64,000 nucleotides of DNA from Actinomadura flavalba DSM 45200 (GCF_000374305.1 NZ_KB894093.1:124001-188000); one strand, 5' to 3'; counted from the stretch's first letter, positions 24,360 to 33,258 are shown. The notes: generated by a model not told the origin, from the letters alone. Program-made: numbers and translations.

Positions 24360-25914
24360 GGTCGCGGTCCTTCCAGTACGGGTCGCGCAGCTTGCGTTTG
24401 AGCAGCTTGCCGTTGGGTTCGCGGGGCATGGCGTCGGTGTAGTCGAACGAGCGCGGCCACTTCATCCGGGCCAGCCGCCCGTCGAGGAAGGCGAGGATGC
24501 TCGCCTCCAGCTCCGCGCCGGGCGCGACGCCGGGGGCCGGTTCGACGACGGCCTTGATCTGCTCGCCCCAGTCGTCGTCGGGGATGCCGAAGACGGCGAC
24601 GTCCGCGACGCCGGGGTGCAGGGTGATCTCGTTCTCGATCTCGGCGGGGTAGATGTTCGCGCCGCCCGAGATGATCATGTCGGACTTGCGGTCGGACAGG
24701 AACAGGAAGCCGTCCTCGGTGAGGTGGCCGACGTCTCCGACGGTGAAGAAGTCCTTGAGGCGCGAGTCCCGCGTCTTGGCGGGGTCGCCCTTGTACTCGA
24801 ACTCGACGCCGGCCATCTTCATGTAGATCGTGCCGGTCTCGCCGGTGGCGACCGGCTCACCGTCGTCGTCGACCAGGAGCAGTTCGCTGATCGGCCACGC
24901 CCGGCCGACCGTGCCCGGATGCTCGCGCCACTCGCGCGGGCTCGCGATCGTGCCGCCGCCCTCGGTGGCGGCGTAGTACTCCCAGATGCAGTCGCCCCAC
25001 CAGTCGAGCATCGCGTGCTTGATCGGGACCGGGCAGGGCGCCGCCGCGTGGATCGCCTGGGTCATGGACGAGACGTCGTAGCGGCGCCTGACCTCGTCGG
25101 GGAGGCCGAGCAGGCGCTTGAAGTGCGTCGGGACCATGTGCGTGTTGGTGATCGCGTACCGCTCGATCAGGCGCAGGCAGTCCTCGGCGTCCCACTGGTC
25201 GGCGTAGACGAGGGTGTGGCCCATGTGCAGGGCCGTCCCGCCGAACTGGGTGACGGCCGTGTGGTAGTTCGGAGACGTCACCAGGTGCGCCTGCGGGGCC
25301 CGGCCCGCCGGGCTACCCGGCTCGATCTCGAAGAGGGTGAGCAGGAACGTCAGCAGTTCGGCGCCGTCGTCGGGGTCGATGCCCGCGAGGCGGCGCTTGA
25401 CGCCCTTGGGACGACCGGTCGTGCCGGACGTGTAGTGCATCGTGGCGCCGTTGCTGCGGTCGTCCGGCAGCGCGTCGGAGTGGCCGTCGGTGAGTCCGGC
25501 GACGTCGCGGAGCCCCTCGGCGCCCCCGAGGCCGAAGACGCGGTGCGGCTCGATGCCGGACAGTTCGGCGGCGGCGCGGCCGTCGACGGCGTGCCGGGCG
25601 TGCACGAAGAACGCCCTGGCCTCGCTGTCCGCGACGATGTACCCGATCTCGGGCGGGGCCAGGTGCCAGTTGATCGGCGTGTAGTACCAGCCCGCCTGGA
25701 GGGCGGCCAGGTAGAGGACGAGGCCGTCCGTCCCGTTCGGGACGAGCCCGCAGACGCTGTCGCCCTTCTCCAGGCCCAGGGCGCGCAGCCCGTGGACGAG
25801 GCGGTTGGCGCGGGCCAGCAGATCGCTCGCGCGGTGCTCGGTGCCGTCCGGATCGACGGCGGCGGTCCAGTCCGGATCGGCCTGTGCCAGGCGCCAGAAC
25901 CCCAACGACCCCAT
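24349..25914 (-). CDS. acyl-CoA synthetase
   Basis: A 521-residue ANL-superfamily ligase, first gene of the five-gene minus-strand operon. The P-loop is HYTSGTTGRPKG (about 165-176), the adenylate motif YYAATEGGG, the hinge VGDVGHLTEDGFLFLSDRKSDMI, and the C-terminal lysine lies in EPNGKLLKRKLRD. GAGGAG precedes the ATG. Together with the second ligase at the end of the operon this gives two CoA-activating steps, perhaps for two chain-length or ring-derived acids. It diverges from the enoyl-CoA hydratase gene. Confidence 0.9.
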   Translation of the reverse strand: MGSLGFWRLAQADPDWTAAVDPDGTEHRASDLLARANRLVHGLRALGLEKGDSVCGLVPNGTDGLVLYLAALQAGWYYTPINWHLAPPEIGYIVADSEARAFFVHARHAVDGRAAAELSGIEPHRVFGLGGAEGLRDVAGLTDGHSDALPDDRSNGATMHYTSGTTGRPKGVKRRLAGIDPDDGAELLTFLLTLFEIEPGSPAGRAPQAHLVTSPNYHTAVTQFGGTALHMGHTLVYADQWDAEDCLRLIERYAITNTHMVPTHFKRLLGLPDEVRRRYDVSSMTQAIHAAAPCPVPIKHAMLDWWGDCIWEYYAATEGGGTIASPREWREHPGTVGRAWPISELLLVDDDGEPVATGETGTIYMKMAGVEFEYKGDPAKTRDSRLKDFFTVGDVGHLTEDGFLFLSDRKSDMIISGGANIYPAEIENEITLHPGVADVAVFGIPDDDWGEQIKAVVEPAPGVAPGAELEASILAFLDGRLARMKWPRSFDYTDAMPREPNGKLLKRKLRDPYWKDRDRGI

Positions 25915-25970
25915 GCGCGCTCCTCGGTGATCACCGTCACATCACGCTTCCCGGAGGCCAAAGTAGATCA

Positions 25971-26036
25971 CGTTCTCGTTTTGGCAATCAACCCCTGTTC
26001 GTGAGCGGCCGAACTAACTAGAATCCGTTCTCGTTT
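25971..26036. promoter_or_regulatory. direct repeat in divergent lipid-operon promoter
   Basis: CGTTCTCGTTT occurs at 25971-25981 and again at 26026-26036, between the divergent acyl-CoA synthetase and enoyl-CoA hydratase genes. The core CGTTCT is also found in the inverted sites at 26868-26902, suggesting one regulator (the TetR at 26915) for all three promoters. A TAGAAT at 26019-26024 may be a -10. Confidence 0.45.
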
Positions 26037-26054
26037 CCGATCGCGGGAGGGACC

Positions 26055-26867
26055 ATGGCGGAGCGGCTGCCGATCAGCACGGAGCACTGCGCGGTCGAGC
26101 GGGACGGCGCGGTCGTCGTCGTCACGCTGGACCGGCCCGAGGCGCGCAACGCGCTCAGCTCCGCGATGCTCGTGGGCCTGGCGAGCGCCTGGCAGTACAT
26201 GTCGGACACGCCGGAGGTGCGGGTCGGCATCCTCACCGGCGCCGGCGGCCAGTTCTGCGCGGGCGCCGACCTCAAGGCGATGGGCACGCCGCCGACCGAC
26301 CCCGAGGTCCAAGAGCGCATGCGGCGCATTCCCGACTTCCACTGGAAGGGCCTGCTCCGCGACGGCCGTCCGACCAAGCCGCTGATCGCCGCGATCGAGG
26401 GGTACGCGGTCGCGGGCGGCACCGAACTCCTCATCGGCACCGACCTGCGCGTCGTCGCCGAGGACGCGACGCTCGGCCTCTACGAGGCGAGGCGCGGGCT
26501 GTTCCCGATGGGCGGCGCGGCGATCCGGCTCCCCCGGCAGATCGGTTACGCCGCAGCGATGGACGTCCTGCTGACGGCGCGGTCGGTGACGCCCGGCGAG
26601 GCCCTGGAGATGGGGCTGGTCAACCGGGTCGTCCCGCCGGGGACGGCCCTCGCCGCCGCGCGCGAGCTGGCCGACCAGGTGGCCGCGTGCGGGCCGCTGG
26701 CCGTCCAGGCGATCCTGCGCACCTACCGGGAGACCGAGCACCTGGCCGAGGCCGACGCCCTGAAGGTCTCCGACGAGCTGGGCTGGCCCGTCATCGGCTC
26801 GGAGGACGCCAAGGAGGGCTCGCGCGCCTTCAAGGAGAAGCGTCCGGCGGTCTTCCACGGCAGGTAG
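26055..26867 (+). CDS. enoyl-CoA hydratase/isomerase (crotonase)
   Basis: A 270-residue crotonase-fold enzyme. The oxyanion-hole segments ILTGAGGQFCAGADLKAM (about 59-76) and GYAVAGGTELLIGTD (about 116-130) are conserved, and YEARRGLFPMGGA supplies the catalytic Glu. GGGAGGG precedes the ATG. It hydrates or isomerises an enoyl-CoA and fits the beta-oxidation-like module of the divergent operon. Its TAG stop is immediately followed by the inverted operator pair of the TetR gene. Confidence 0.9.
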   Translation: MAERLPISTEHCAVERDGAVVVVTLDRPEARNALSSAMLVGLASAWQYMSDTPEVRVGILTGAGGQFCAGADLKAMGTPPTDPEVQERMRRIPDFHWKGLLRDGRPTKPLIAAIEGYAVAGGTELLIGTDLRVVAEDATLGLYEARRGLFPMGGAAIRLPRQIGYAAAMDVLLTARSVTPGEALEMGLVNRVVPPGTALAAARELADQVAACGPLAVQAILRTYRETEHLAEADALKVSDELGWPVIGSEDAKEGSRAFKEKRPAVFHGR

Positions 26868-26914
26868 ACAGAACGTTCTAGACAGAAGATAGAACGGTCT
26901 GTACAGTCAACGGC
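26868..26914 (+). promoter_or_regulatory. operator pair and leaderless promoter of TetR gene
   Basis: ACAGAACGTTCTA (26868-26880) and, inverted, TAGAACGGTCTGT (26890-26902) form a near-perfect dyad with a 9-base gap. TACAGT at 26902-26907 is a -10 placed 7 bases before the ATG, so the mRNA probably has no leader and the right half-site overlaps the promoter. This is the arrangement expected for TetR autorepression. Confidence 0.6.
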
Positions 26915-27493
26915 ATGGACACCTCCCCGCGCCGCCGCATCCTGAACGCCGCCGACGACCTCTTCTACACGCAGGGCATCAACGCCACCGGCGTCGACCG
27001 CGTCATCGACACCGCCGGAGTGGCGCGGATGACCTTCTACAAGCACTTCGGCAGCAAGGAGAACCTGATCCTCGCCTACCTGGAGGGGCGCGAGGTCCGC
27101 TGGCAGGCCCGCCTCGACCAGTGCGTCAAGGACGCGGGCGACGACCCGGGCGCCCGCCTGCTCGCCGTCTTCGACGCGCTGCGCGGCTGGGCGACGTCCT
27201 TCTCCCGCTTCCGGGGCTGCTCCTTCGTCAACGCGATGGCCGAACTGGCCGACCCCGACCACCCGGCCCGCACCCTGGTCACCTCCTACAAGCGCGACCT
27301 GCGCGACACCGTCCGCGCCCTGGCCGGCGCCACCACCGCCGCCGACCCCGACCTGCTCACCGACCAGCTCCTGCTCGTCTACGAAGGCGCCATCAGCACC
27401 CACTCCCTCGGCACCGTCGAGGACGCCGTCGACCGGGCGCACACCACGGCCCGCCACCTCATCGCCGCCGCCACCGCGCAGCCGGTCGGCTGA
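26915..27493 (+). CDS. TetR-family regulator of the lipid-CoA module
   Basis: A 192-residue TetR protein. The HTH is GVDRVIDTAGVARMTFYKHFGSKENLI (about 26-52), followed by a helical ligand domain with WQARLDQCVKD and the GCSFVNAMAELADPDHPA segment common in one TetR subgroup. There is no ribosome site; a -10 lies 7 bases upstream, so a leaderless transcript is likely. It probably regulates itself through the dyad at 26868-26902 and the flanking ligase/hydratase operons. Confidence 0.85.
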   Translation: MDTSPRRRILNAADDLFYTQGINATGVDRVIDTAGVARMTFYKHFGSKENLILAYLEGREVRWQARLDQCVKDAGDDPGARLLAVFDALRGWATSFSRFRGCSFVNAMAELADPDHPARTLVTSYKRDLRDTVRALAGATTAADPDLLTDQLLLVYEGAISTHSLGTVEDAVDRAHTTARHLIAAATAQPVG

Positions 27494-27532
27494 CACGGGC
27501 GTGAACAGGCGGACAACCTTCACCGAACGCGG

Positions 27533-27561
27533 CTGACCGGCGGTTTCGGGGTCGCTAGGTT
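27533..27561 (+). promoter_or_regulatory. promoter of the sulfotransferase-sulfatase operon
   Basis: CTGACC at 27533-27538 and TAGGTT at 27556-27561 are separated by 17 bases and lie about 40 bases upstream of the GTG start at 27603. Confidence 0.5.
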
Positions 27562-27602
27562 CGGAGCGATCTCGTCGTTTCGAGCTGGGGTGGGACGTAG
27601 TC

Positions 27603-28700
27603 GTGGCCGCGAAGGTGATCCTGCACATCGGTCAGCAGAAGTCGGGGACCACGCACCTTCAGGACGTACTCGGCCGGTGCGCCGGTGCGCTGGAGGCGGC
27701 GGGGATCAGCTATCCGCCGTCGCTGCGCGAGTACCTGCCCGACGCGATCGAGAACCACGAGCGGGCCTTCTACGGGCTGCTCGGCACCGAGTTCCCCTGG
27801 GTCTCCGCGACGCGGGCGGCGCACGAACGGCGCAAATGGGACCGGCTCGCGGAGCGGGTGCGGGACTGCGACGGGACCGTCCTGCTGTCCGCCGAGGCGC
27901 TGTCGGTCGTGCGGGCCGACGCCGTGCGGCGGATCGTCGACGAACTCGGCGGACCGCCGCCGGAGATCGTCATCACCGCGCGGCCGCTCGGCCGCACGCT
28001 GCCGTCGCTGTGGCAGCAGCACGTCCGCAACGGCCGCACCACCAGCCTGCCCCGGTACCTCACCGTCCTCGCCCGGCAGCGCGCCCTCGGCGCCGAGGCG
28101 ATCGAGGAGGAGCACGAACTGCACCTGTGGCGCGCGTTCGCGCTCGGCGGGCTCGTCCGGCGGTGGGCGGCCGTCGTCGGGCCCGAGCGGGTGACCGTCG
28201 TCGTGCACGGCGGCGGCCCGCACGACCTGCTGTGGACGCGGTTCGCCGCCGCCGTCGGCGCCTCCGGCGTCACCGTCCCGGACGGCGTGCTGCGCCGCCG
28301 CACCCACGAGAGCCTCCGCCTCGCCCAGGCGCAGATCATGGTGCGGCTCAACGCGCGGCTCGCGGAGGACGGCTGGGACGAGGAGTCCGCCCGCGCCCTG
28401 CGCACCGAGATCATCCTGCGCGGCGGCGCGATCGGGCCCCGGCCCGGCGTTCCCGAGGCGTCGGCCGCCCTGGTCGCCCGCTGGTCCGACGAGGACATCG
28501 CGGGGCTGCGGGATTCCGGCGCCCGCGTCCTCGGTGATCCCGGCGAACTGCGCTACGACCCCGGGCGCGACACGCTCGTCCCGGCGGGCGAGCACGACCT
28601 CGCCGAGGCCGCCGCCGCGGCCGTCCTCGCCGTCACCGACCGCGACCGCTACGCGCCCCGGCAGGCCATGCCGCGCCAGCGCCGCTGGGTCCGCCGGTAG
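27603..28700 (+). CDS. sulfotransferase family protein
   Basis: A 365-residue protein. The N-terminal VILHIGQQKSGTTHLQDVL (about 5-23) is the 5'-phosphosulfate-binding loop of PAPS-dependent sulfotransferases; EIVITARPLGRTLPSLWQQH (about 120-140) corresponds to the 3'-phosphate loop. The middle and C-terminus are typical of actinobacterial sulfotransferase-like proteins. The start is GTG. Its TAG stop shares a base with the GTG start of the following sulfatase, so transfer and removal of sulfate are encoded together. The acceptor (lipid, glycan or small molecule) is unknown. Confidence 0.8.
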   Translation: MAAKVILHIGQQKSGTTHLQDVLGRCAGALEAAGISYPPSLREYLPDAIENHERAFYGLLGTEFPWVSATRAAHERRKWDRLAERVRDCDGTVLLSAEALSVVRADAVRRIVDELGGPPPEIVITARPLGRTLPSLWQQHVRNGRTTSLPRYLTVLARQRALGAEAIEEEHELHLWRAFALGGLVRRWAAVVGPERVTVVVHGGGPHDLLWTRFAAAVGASGVTVPDGVLRRRTHESLRLAQAQIMVRLNARLAEDGWDEESARALRTEIILRGGAIGPRPGVPEASAALVARWSDEDIAGLRDSGARVLGDPGELRYDPGRDTLVPAGEHDLAEAAAAAVLAVTDRDRYAPRQAMPRQRRWVRR

Positions 28701-30187
28701 TGCGCGTCCCTCCCCTGCTGGCCTGCCTGCTCCTGCTCACCGGCTGCGTCACCGGCGTCCCGGCCGCCTCGCAGCCGCCGGAGCCGCGCCGTCCGAACAT
28801 CGTCATGATCATGGCCGACGACCTCGACACGGCCCTGCTGCCGTACCTGCCGAAGACGGCCGAGCACGTCACCGCGCGCGGCACGGCGTTCGACCGCTAC
28901 TACGTCAACCTCGCCTGGTGCTGCCCGTCCCGGGCGACGACGCTGACCGGGCGGTACGCGCACAACACCGGCGTCTGGAGTAACAACCCGCCGAACGGCG
29001 GCTTCCGGGAGTTCTACGACGAACGGGGCGAACGTTCCTCGCTCGCGCCCCGGCTGCGCGCCGCCGGATACCGGACGGGCCTGTTCGGCAAGTACCTCAA
29101 CGGCTACCCCGAGCAGGTCGCGGGCGTGCCGCGCACCTACGTGCCGCCCGGCTGGGACACGTGGGTCAGCCCGGTCGCGGGGCATCCGTTCCGGGGCTTC
29201 GACTACACGCTCAACGTGGACGGCGCGCTCGTCCACGATCCGCCGTCCCGGACGACGTACCTCACGGACGTCCTCGCCGCCCGGACCCGGGCGTTCGTCA
29301 CCGACCGGGACGAACGCCCGTTCTTCGCACTCGTCACCCCGGTCGTCCCGCACCCCCCGGCCGTCCCGGCCCCGCGCCACGCGCACCTGTACCCGGGCCT
29401 GCGGGCGCCCCGCTCCCCCGCGTACGGCGCGGCGATCCCGCACGCCCCGGCCGAGGTCCGGCGGCTGCCGCGCGTCACGGCGGCGGAGTCGGCCCGGTGG
29501 GACGCGCTGTTCCGCGCCCGCGCCCGGTCCGTCGCCGCCCTGGACGACCTGGTCGAGCGCGTCGTCGCGGCCCTGCGCGACACCGGCCGCCTGGACGACA
29601 CCTACGTCGTCGTCACCTCCGACAACGGCTTCCACCTGGGCGAGCGCCGGATGCCGCCGGGCAAGAACACCGGCTACGAGACGGACGTCCGCGTCCCGTT
29701 CCTGGTGCGCGGCCCCGGCGTCCCGGCGGGCCGCAGGGTCTCCGCCCTGGCGGGCAACACCGACCTGGCGCCGACGTTCCTCGACCTGGCGGGCGCCCCC
29801 GTTCCGCCCGGGACGGACGGCCGCTCCCTCCGCCCCCTGCTGACCGGCCCCGCGCCCCTCGCCTGGCGCCGGGCGTTCCTCCTCGAACACGGCCCGGCCC
29901 GCAACACCCACCCGGCCACCCCGAGCACGCCCCACCGCCCGTACACCCCGGACACCCGCCCGAACTTCTACCTGCCGGACTTCACCGGCATCCGCACCGA
30001 ACGCCACGTCTACCTGTCGTACGCGACGGGCGAACGCGAGCTGTACGACACCACCACCGACCCCCACCAGCTCGACAACCTCGCCGGAACCGGCGACCCG
30101 TCCGAACCCGCCCTCGCCCACTGGCTCGCCGCCCTGCGCCACTGCACCGGAGCGACCTGCCGGACCACCGAGAACCGCGCCCCCTGA
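28700..30187 (+). CDS. sulfatase lipoprotein
   Basis: A 495-residue type I sulfatase. The lipobox LLLTGC (Cys near 16) anchors it outside the membrane. Metal-binding Asp-Asp is in IVMIMADDLD (about 34-43). The formylglycine motif is CCPSR (74-78), so Cys74 is the residue converted by a formylglycine-generating enzyme. TSDNGFHLGE (about 298) supplies further metal and active-site residues. The GTG start overlaps the sulfotransferase stop (TAGTG). It probably removes sulfate from an extracellular ester. The maturation enzyme is not in this window. Confidence 0.9.
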   Translation: MRVPPLLACLLLLTGCVTGVPAASQPPEPRRPNIVMIMADDLDTALLPYLPKTAEHVTARGTAFDRYYVNLAWCCPSRATTLTGRYAHNTGVWSNNPPNGGFREFYDERGERSSLAPRLRAAGYRTGLFGKYLNGYPEQVAGVPRTYVPPGWDTWVSPVAGHPFRGFDYTLNVDGALVHDPPSRTTYLTDVLAARTRAFVTDRDERPFFALVTPVVPHPPAVPAPRHAHLYPGLRAPRSPAYGAAIPHAPAEVRRLPRVTAAESARWDALFRARARSVAALDDLVERVVAALRDTGRLDDTYVVVTSDNGFHLGERRMPPGKNTGYETDVRVPFLVRGPGVPAGRRVSALAGNTDLAPTFLDLAGAPVPPGTDGRSLRPLLTGPAPLAWRRAFLLEHGPARNTHPATPSTPHRPYTPDTRPNFYLPDFTGIRTERHVYLSYATGERELYDTTTDPHQLDNLAGTGDPSEPALAHWLAALRHCTGATCRTTENRAP

Positions 30188-30195
30188 CCGGGGGT

Positions 30196-30921
30196 TCAGG
30201 CGGCGTAGGTGCGGACGGTGTGGAGGGCGGCTTCGCCGTCGGGGCCTTCGGCGGTGAGGGCGGAGTCCTCGACGGTGAGGCGGCGGGCGGCGACGCGGCA
30301 GAAGTCGCCCAGTGGCCCGCGTACGACCGAGGGGGCGTCGGCGCCGAAGACGTGCGGGGCGCCGTCCGGGGCGGTCAGTTCGCAGCGGACGGGTCCGGCG
30401 TCGCGTCCGGCCAGGGCGAACGCGTAGGGCAGGGTGCGGTGGGCGAGCCAGGCGACGTGCCGGAGCCGGGACGTGTCGGGGTAGGCGATGCCGAGGGGCC
30501 CGGCGATGTCGAGGGCGTGCGTCCAGTGCTCGGCCAGCCGGGTCGTCGCGAGGGTGCGCGGGGACAGCGGGGCGGCGGCCCAGGCGAGCCGGGCGCTCGG
30601 CGCGCACGAGCGCAGCGCGCCGAGGGACTGGCGGCTCGCGGTGCGCCAGCGGTCCAGGACGTCGGCGGGCGCCGCGCCGCGCTCGGCGGCGACGGCGGCG
30701 TCCATCACGGCGTCGAGCGGGGTGGCGTCGCGTGTGAAGCGGTCGTCGTCGCCGGTGACGGACGCGAGCACCAGTTCCTCGGTCTGCGCGAGGTGCAGGA
30801 CGACGTCGGTGACGCTCCAGCCGTCGGCCGCCGAGGGCGCCGCCCACTCGCGGTCGGTCAGCGCGCCGAGGACGGCGTCGAGAAGGGCGTGCTCGGCGGC
30901 GAGATCGTCGAAGACGTCCAT
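30196..30921 (-). CDS. maleylpyruvate isomerase/DinB-like thiol-dependent protein
   Basis: A protein of about 241 residues starting MDVFDDLAAEHALLDAVL. It belongs to the mycothiol-dependent maleylpyruvate isomerase N-domain superfamily: a four-helix DinB-like bundle with GWSVTDVVLHLAQTE (about 33-47) and RLAEHWTHALDIAGPLG, whose three His residues would bind a metal. A C-terminal alpha/beta tail ends LHTVRTYAA. A TTG start at 30942 would overlap the upstream stop, but the ATG at 30921 matches homologue starts better. It probably catalyses a mycothiol-dependent transfer or detoxification. Confidence 0.75.
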   Translation of the reverse strand: MDVFDDLAAEHALLDAVLGALTDREWAAPSAADGWSVTDVVLHLAQTEELVLASVTGDDDRFTRDATPLDAVMDAAVAAERGAAPADVLDRWRTASRQSLGALRSCAPSARLAWAAAPLSPRTLATTRLAEHWTHALDIAGPLGIAYPDTSRLRHVAWLAHRTLPYAFALAGRDAGPVRCELTAPDGAPHVFGADAPSVVRGPLGDFCRVAARRLTVEDSALTAEGPDGEAALHTVRTYAA

Positions 30922-30938
30922 TCCGGTACGGTAACCGG

Positions 30939-31511
30939 TCAATCGGCGCGGCGGGGGCGGGCCCGGACGTGCATCCGCTCCCCCTGCAACCCGAAGATCG
31001 ACAGGATCTCGGCGGGCTCGTCCCCGGCGGCGCCGAACGCGTGCGGGACGCGGGTGTCGAACTCGGCGGCCTCGCCGGGCGCGAGTTCGATGTCGTGCTC
31101 ACCGAGGACGAGCCGGATGCGCCCCGACAGCACGTACATCCACTCGTAGCCCTCGTGGACGCGGGGCTCGAACTCGCGCGAGTACGGCGGGATGATCTGC
31201 TTGTAGGCCCGCAGACCGCCCATGTCGCGGGTCAGCGGGATGAACGTCTGCCCGTTGCGCTCGAACGGCCGCGCGTGCACGCGCGGGTCGCCGGTGGCGG
31301 GCGCGCCCACGAGTTCGTCGAGCTGGACGCGGTGGGCGCGGGCCAGCGGCAGCAGCAGTTCCAGCGTCGGCTTGCGCTGCCCCGATTCCAGCCGCGACAG
31401 CGTGCTCACCGAGATCCCCGTCGTCTCCGACAGGGCGGTGAGCGTCACGTCGCGGGACTGGCGCAGGGCGCGCAGGCGGGGGCCGACGGCGGCGAGGACG
31501 TCATCGCTCAT
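30939..31511 (-). CDS. XRE-cupin transcriptional regulator
   Basis: A 190-residue regulator with an N-terminal XRE helix-turn-helix (LSETTGISVSTLSRLESGQRKP, about 26-48) and a C-terminal cupin domain (HEGYEWMYVLSGRIRLVLGE, then LAPGEAAEFDTRVPHAFG). XRE-cupin proteins repress genes for detoxification or amino-acid/polyamine metabolism and sense small ligands in the cupin. It diverges from the FAD-oxidoreductase/methyltransferase fusion; the palindrome and direct repeats between them are likely its operators. No ribosome site is evident before the ATG. Confidence 0.85.
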   Translation of the reverse strand: MSDDVLAAVGPRLRALRQSRDVTLTALSETTGISVSTLSRLESGQRKPTLELLLPLARAHRVQLDELVGAPATGDPRVHARPFERNGQTFIPLTRDMGGLRAYKQIIPPYSREFEPRVHEGYEWMYVLSGRIRLVLGEHDIELAPGEAAEFDTRVPHAFGAAGDEPAEILSIFGLQGERMHVRARPRRAD

Positions 31512-31518
31512 GCCGTGA

Positions 31519-31549
31519 GTTTGCCATCTCGGCAAGGATGTTTGCCATC
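31519..31549. promoter_or_regulatory. palindrome plus direct repeats, XRE-type operator
   Basis: TTGCC-N5-GGCAA is a dyad at 31521-31535. GTTTGCCATC occurs twice (31519-31528 and 31540-31549), 21 bp apart, about two helical turns. It lies between divergent genes, one of which encodes an XRE regulator. Confidence 0.55.
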
Positions 31550-31576
31550 CGGCCCGGCATCGCGGAGGCTGCACCC

Positions 31577-33103
31577 ATGACCTTCTATGACGTGATCGTG
31601 ATCGGCGGCGGCGCCGCCGGGCTGAGCGGCGCGACCGCGCTCGGCCGCGCCCGCCGCTCCGTCCTCGTGGTGGACGCCGGACGGCCGCGCAACGCGCCGT
31701 CCGCCCACCTGCACGGTTTCCTCGGCCGCGACGGCGCCTCGCCCGCCGAGCTGCTGGCGACCGGCCGGGAGGAGGTCCGCCGGTACGGCGGCGAGATCGC
31801 GGAGGCGTCGGTGACGTCGGCGGAGCCGGTCGGCGCCGCGTTCCGGGTCGGGCTGGACGACGGAACGTTCCATCGCTCGCGCCGTCTGCTGCTCGCCACC
31901 GGCGTCACCGACGAGCTGCCCGACGTCGCCGGCGTCGCCGGACGCTGGGGCCGCGACGTGCTGCACTGCCCGTACTGCCACGGCTGGGAGGTCCGCGACC
32001 GGCGGATCGGGGTGCTGGCCACCGGCCCGATGGGCCTGCACCAGGCGTTGCTGTGGCGGCAGTGGACGCCGGACGTGACGCTGTTCCTGCACACGTGCGA
32101 GCAGCCGGGCGCGGACGAGATGGAGAAGGTGCTGGCGCGCGGGATCACGGTCGTGGACGGCACCGCCGCCGCGCTGGAGGTCGACGCGGACCGTCTCACC
32201 GGGGTGCGGATGGCGGACGGGCGGTCCGTCGCGTGCGACGCGCTCGTCGTCGGCCCGCGTCCGCAGGCCGACCTGGCCCTCGCCGCGTCGCTCGGGCTGG
32301 AGGTCACCGAGAGCGAACGGAACGGGATCGTGCTCGGCAACCACGTCAAGGTGGACGCGGCGGGCGCGACGAGCGTGCGCGGCGTGTGGGCGGCGGGCAA
32401 CGTCACCGACCTGACCGCGCAGGTGGCGCCGTCGGCGGCGGCGGGGATGCTCGCGGGCGCCGCGATCAACGCCGACCTGATCGAGGAGGAGACGCGCCGC
32501 GCGGTCGAGAGCCGCACCGCCGAGGGCTACTGGGACGGCCTGTACCGCGAGCGCGACCGGATCTGGAGCGGCGACCCGAACGCCTCGCTCGTCGCGGAGG
32601 TCTGCGACCTGAAGCCCGGCACGGCGCTCGACCTGGGCAGCGGCGAGGGCGGCGACGCGATCTGGCTCGCGGGCCAGGGCTGGCGGGTGACCGGCGTGGA
32701 CGTCTCGCCGCTGGCGCTCGCGCGCGCCGCCGACCACGCCGACAGCGCGGGCGTCGCCGACCGCGTCGAGTGGCGGCACTGCGACCTGGAGGAGGACTTC
32801 CCGGGCGGCAGCTTCGATCTGGTCACCGCGTCGTTCCTGCACTCCCCGCTCGGCCTGGAGTCGCGCCGCGTGCTGCGCGCGGCGGCCGACGCCGTCGCCC
32901 CGTCCGGCACCCTGCTGATCATCGGCCACGCCCCCGGCGACCACGGCGCCGCCCACACCCACGCCGACCTGCCGACCCCGGAACAGATCATCACCCACCT
33001 GAACCCCGACCCGGCGACCTGGCGCGTAGAACGCGCCGAGACCGTGGCCCGCGAGGGCTCCGACCGCCCCGACACCATCGTCAAACTCACCCGCACGACG
33101 TGA
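31577..33103 (+). CDS. thioredoxin-reductase-like/SAM methyltransferase fusion
   Basis: A 508-residue bifunctional protein. Residues 1-300 are a thioredoxin-reductase-like FAD/NAD(P) oxidoreductase: FAD motif GGGAAG (10-15), redox pair CPYC (131-134), and the second FAD site GVWAAGNVTD. Residues about 320-508 are a class I methyltransferase with LDLGSGEGGDAIWLA (near 350) and EWRHCDLEEDF. Such fusions recur in actinobacteria. The redox pair suggests reduction of a small disulfide or metalloid; the methyltransferase half suggests methylation of the product, but this is inference. Confidence 0.85.
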   Translation: MTFYDVIVIGGGAAGLSGATALGRARRSVLVVDAGRPRNAPSAHLHGFLGRDGASPAELLATGREEVRRYGGEIAEASVTSAEPVGAAFRVGLDDGTFHRSRRLLLATGVTDELPDVAGVAGRWGRDVLHCPYCHGWEVRDRRIGVLATGPMGLHQALLWRQWTPDVTLFLHTCEQPGADEMEKVLARGITVVDGTAAALEVDADRLTGVRMADGRSVACDALVVGPRPQADLALAASLGLEVTESERNGIVLGNHVKVDAAGATSVRGVWAAGNVTDLTAQVAPSAAAGMLAGAAINADLIEEETRRAVESRTAEGYWDGLYRERDRIWSGDPNASLVAEVCDLKPGTALDLGSGEGGDAIWLAGQGWRVTGVDVSPLALARAADHADSAGVADRVEWRHCDLEEDFPGGSFDLVTASFLHSPLGLESRRVLRAAADAVAPSGTLLIIGHAPGDHGAAHTHADLPTPEQIITHLNPDPATWRVERAETVAREGSDRPDTIVKLTRTT

Positions 33104-33104
33104 G

Positions 33105-33141
33105 CCGGTGGCCGCTCGGAGTTCTTCCGGGCGGCCACCGG
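33105..33141. terminator. strong hairpin after the fusion gene
   Basis: CCGGTGGCCGC immediately after the stop pairs perfectly with GCGGCCACCGG, and an inner CGGA/TCCG stem extends it. It lies between convergent genes. Confidence 0.75.
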
Positions 33142-33258
33142 TGGGGTCGCCGGGCTCGGGTTGCGAGTCCGGGGTATCTCTGGACGCCGCCCACCGCGTC
33201 GCGGTCGGCACACCGCAGGGGAACGAGTCGCGTTCCGCGCGCGGGGGCGGCATCCGGT

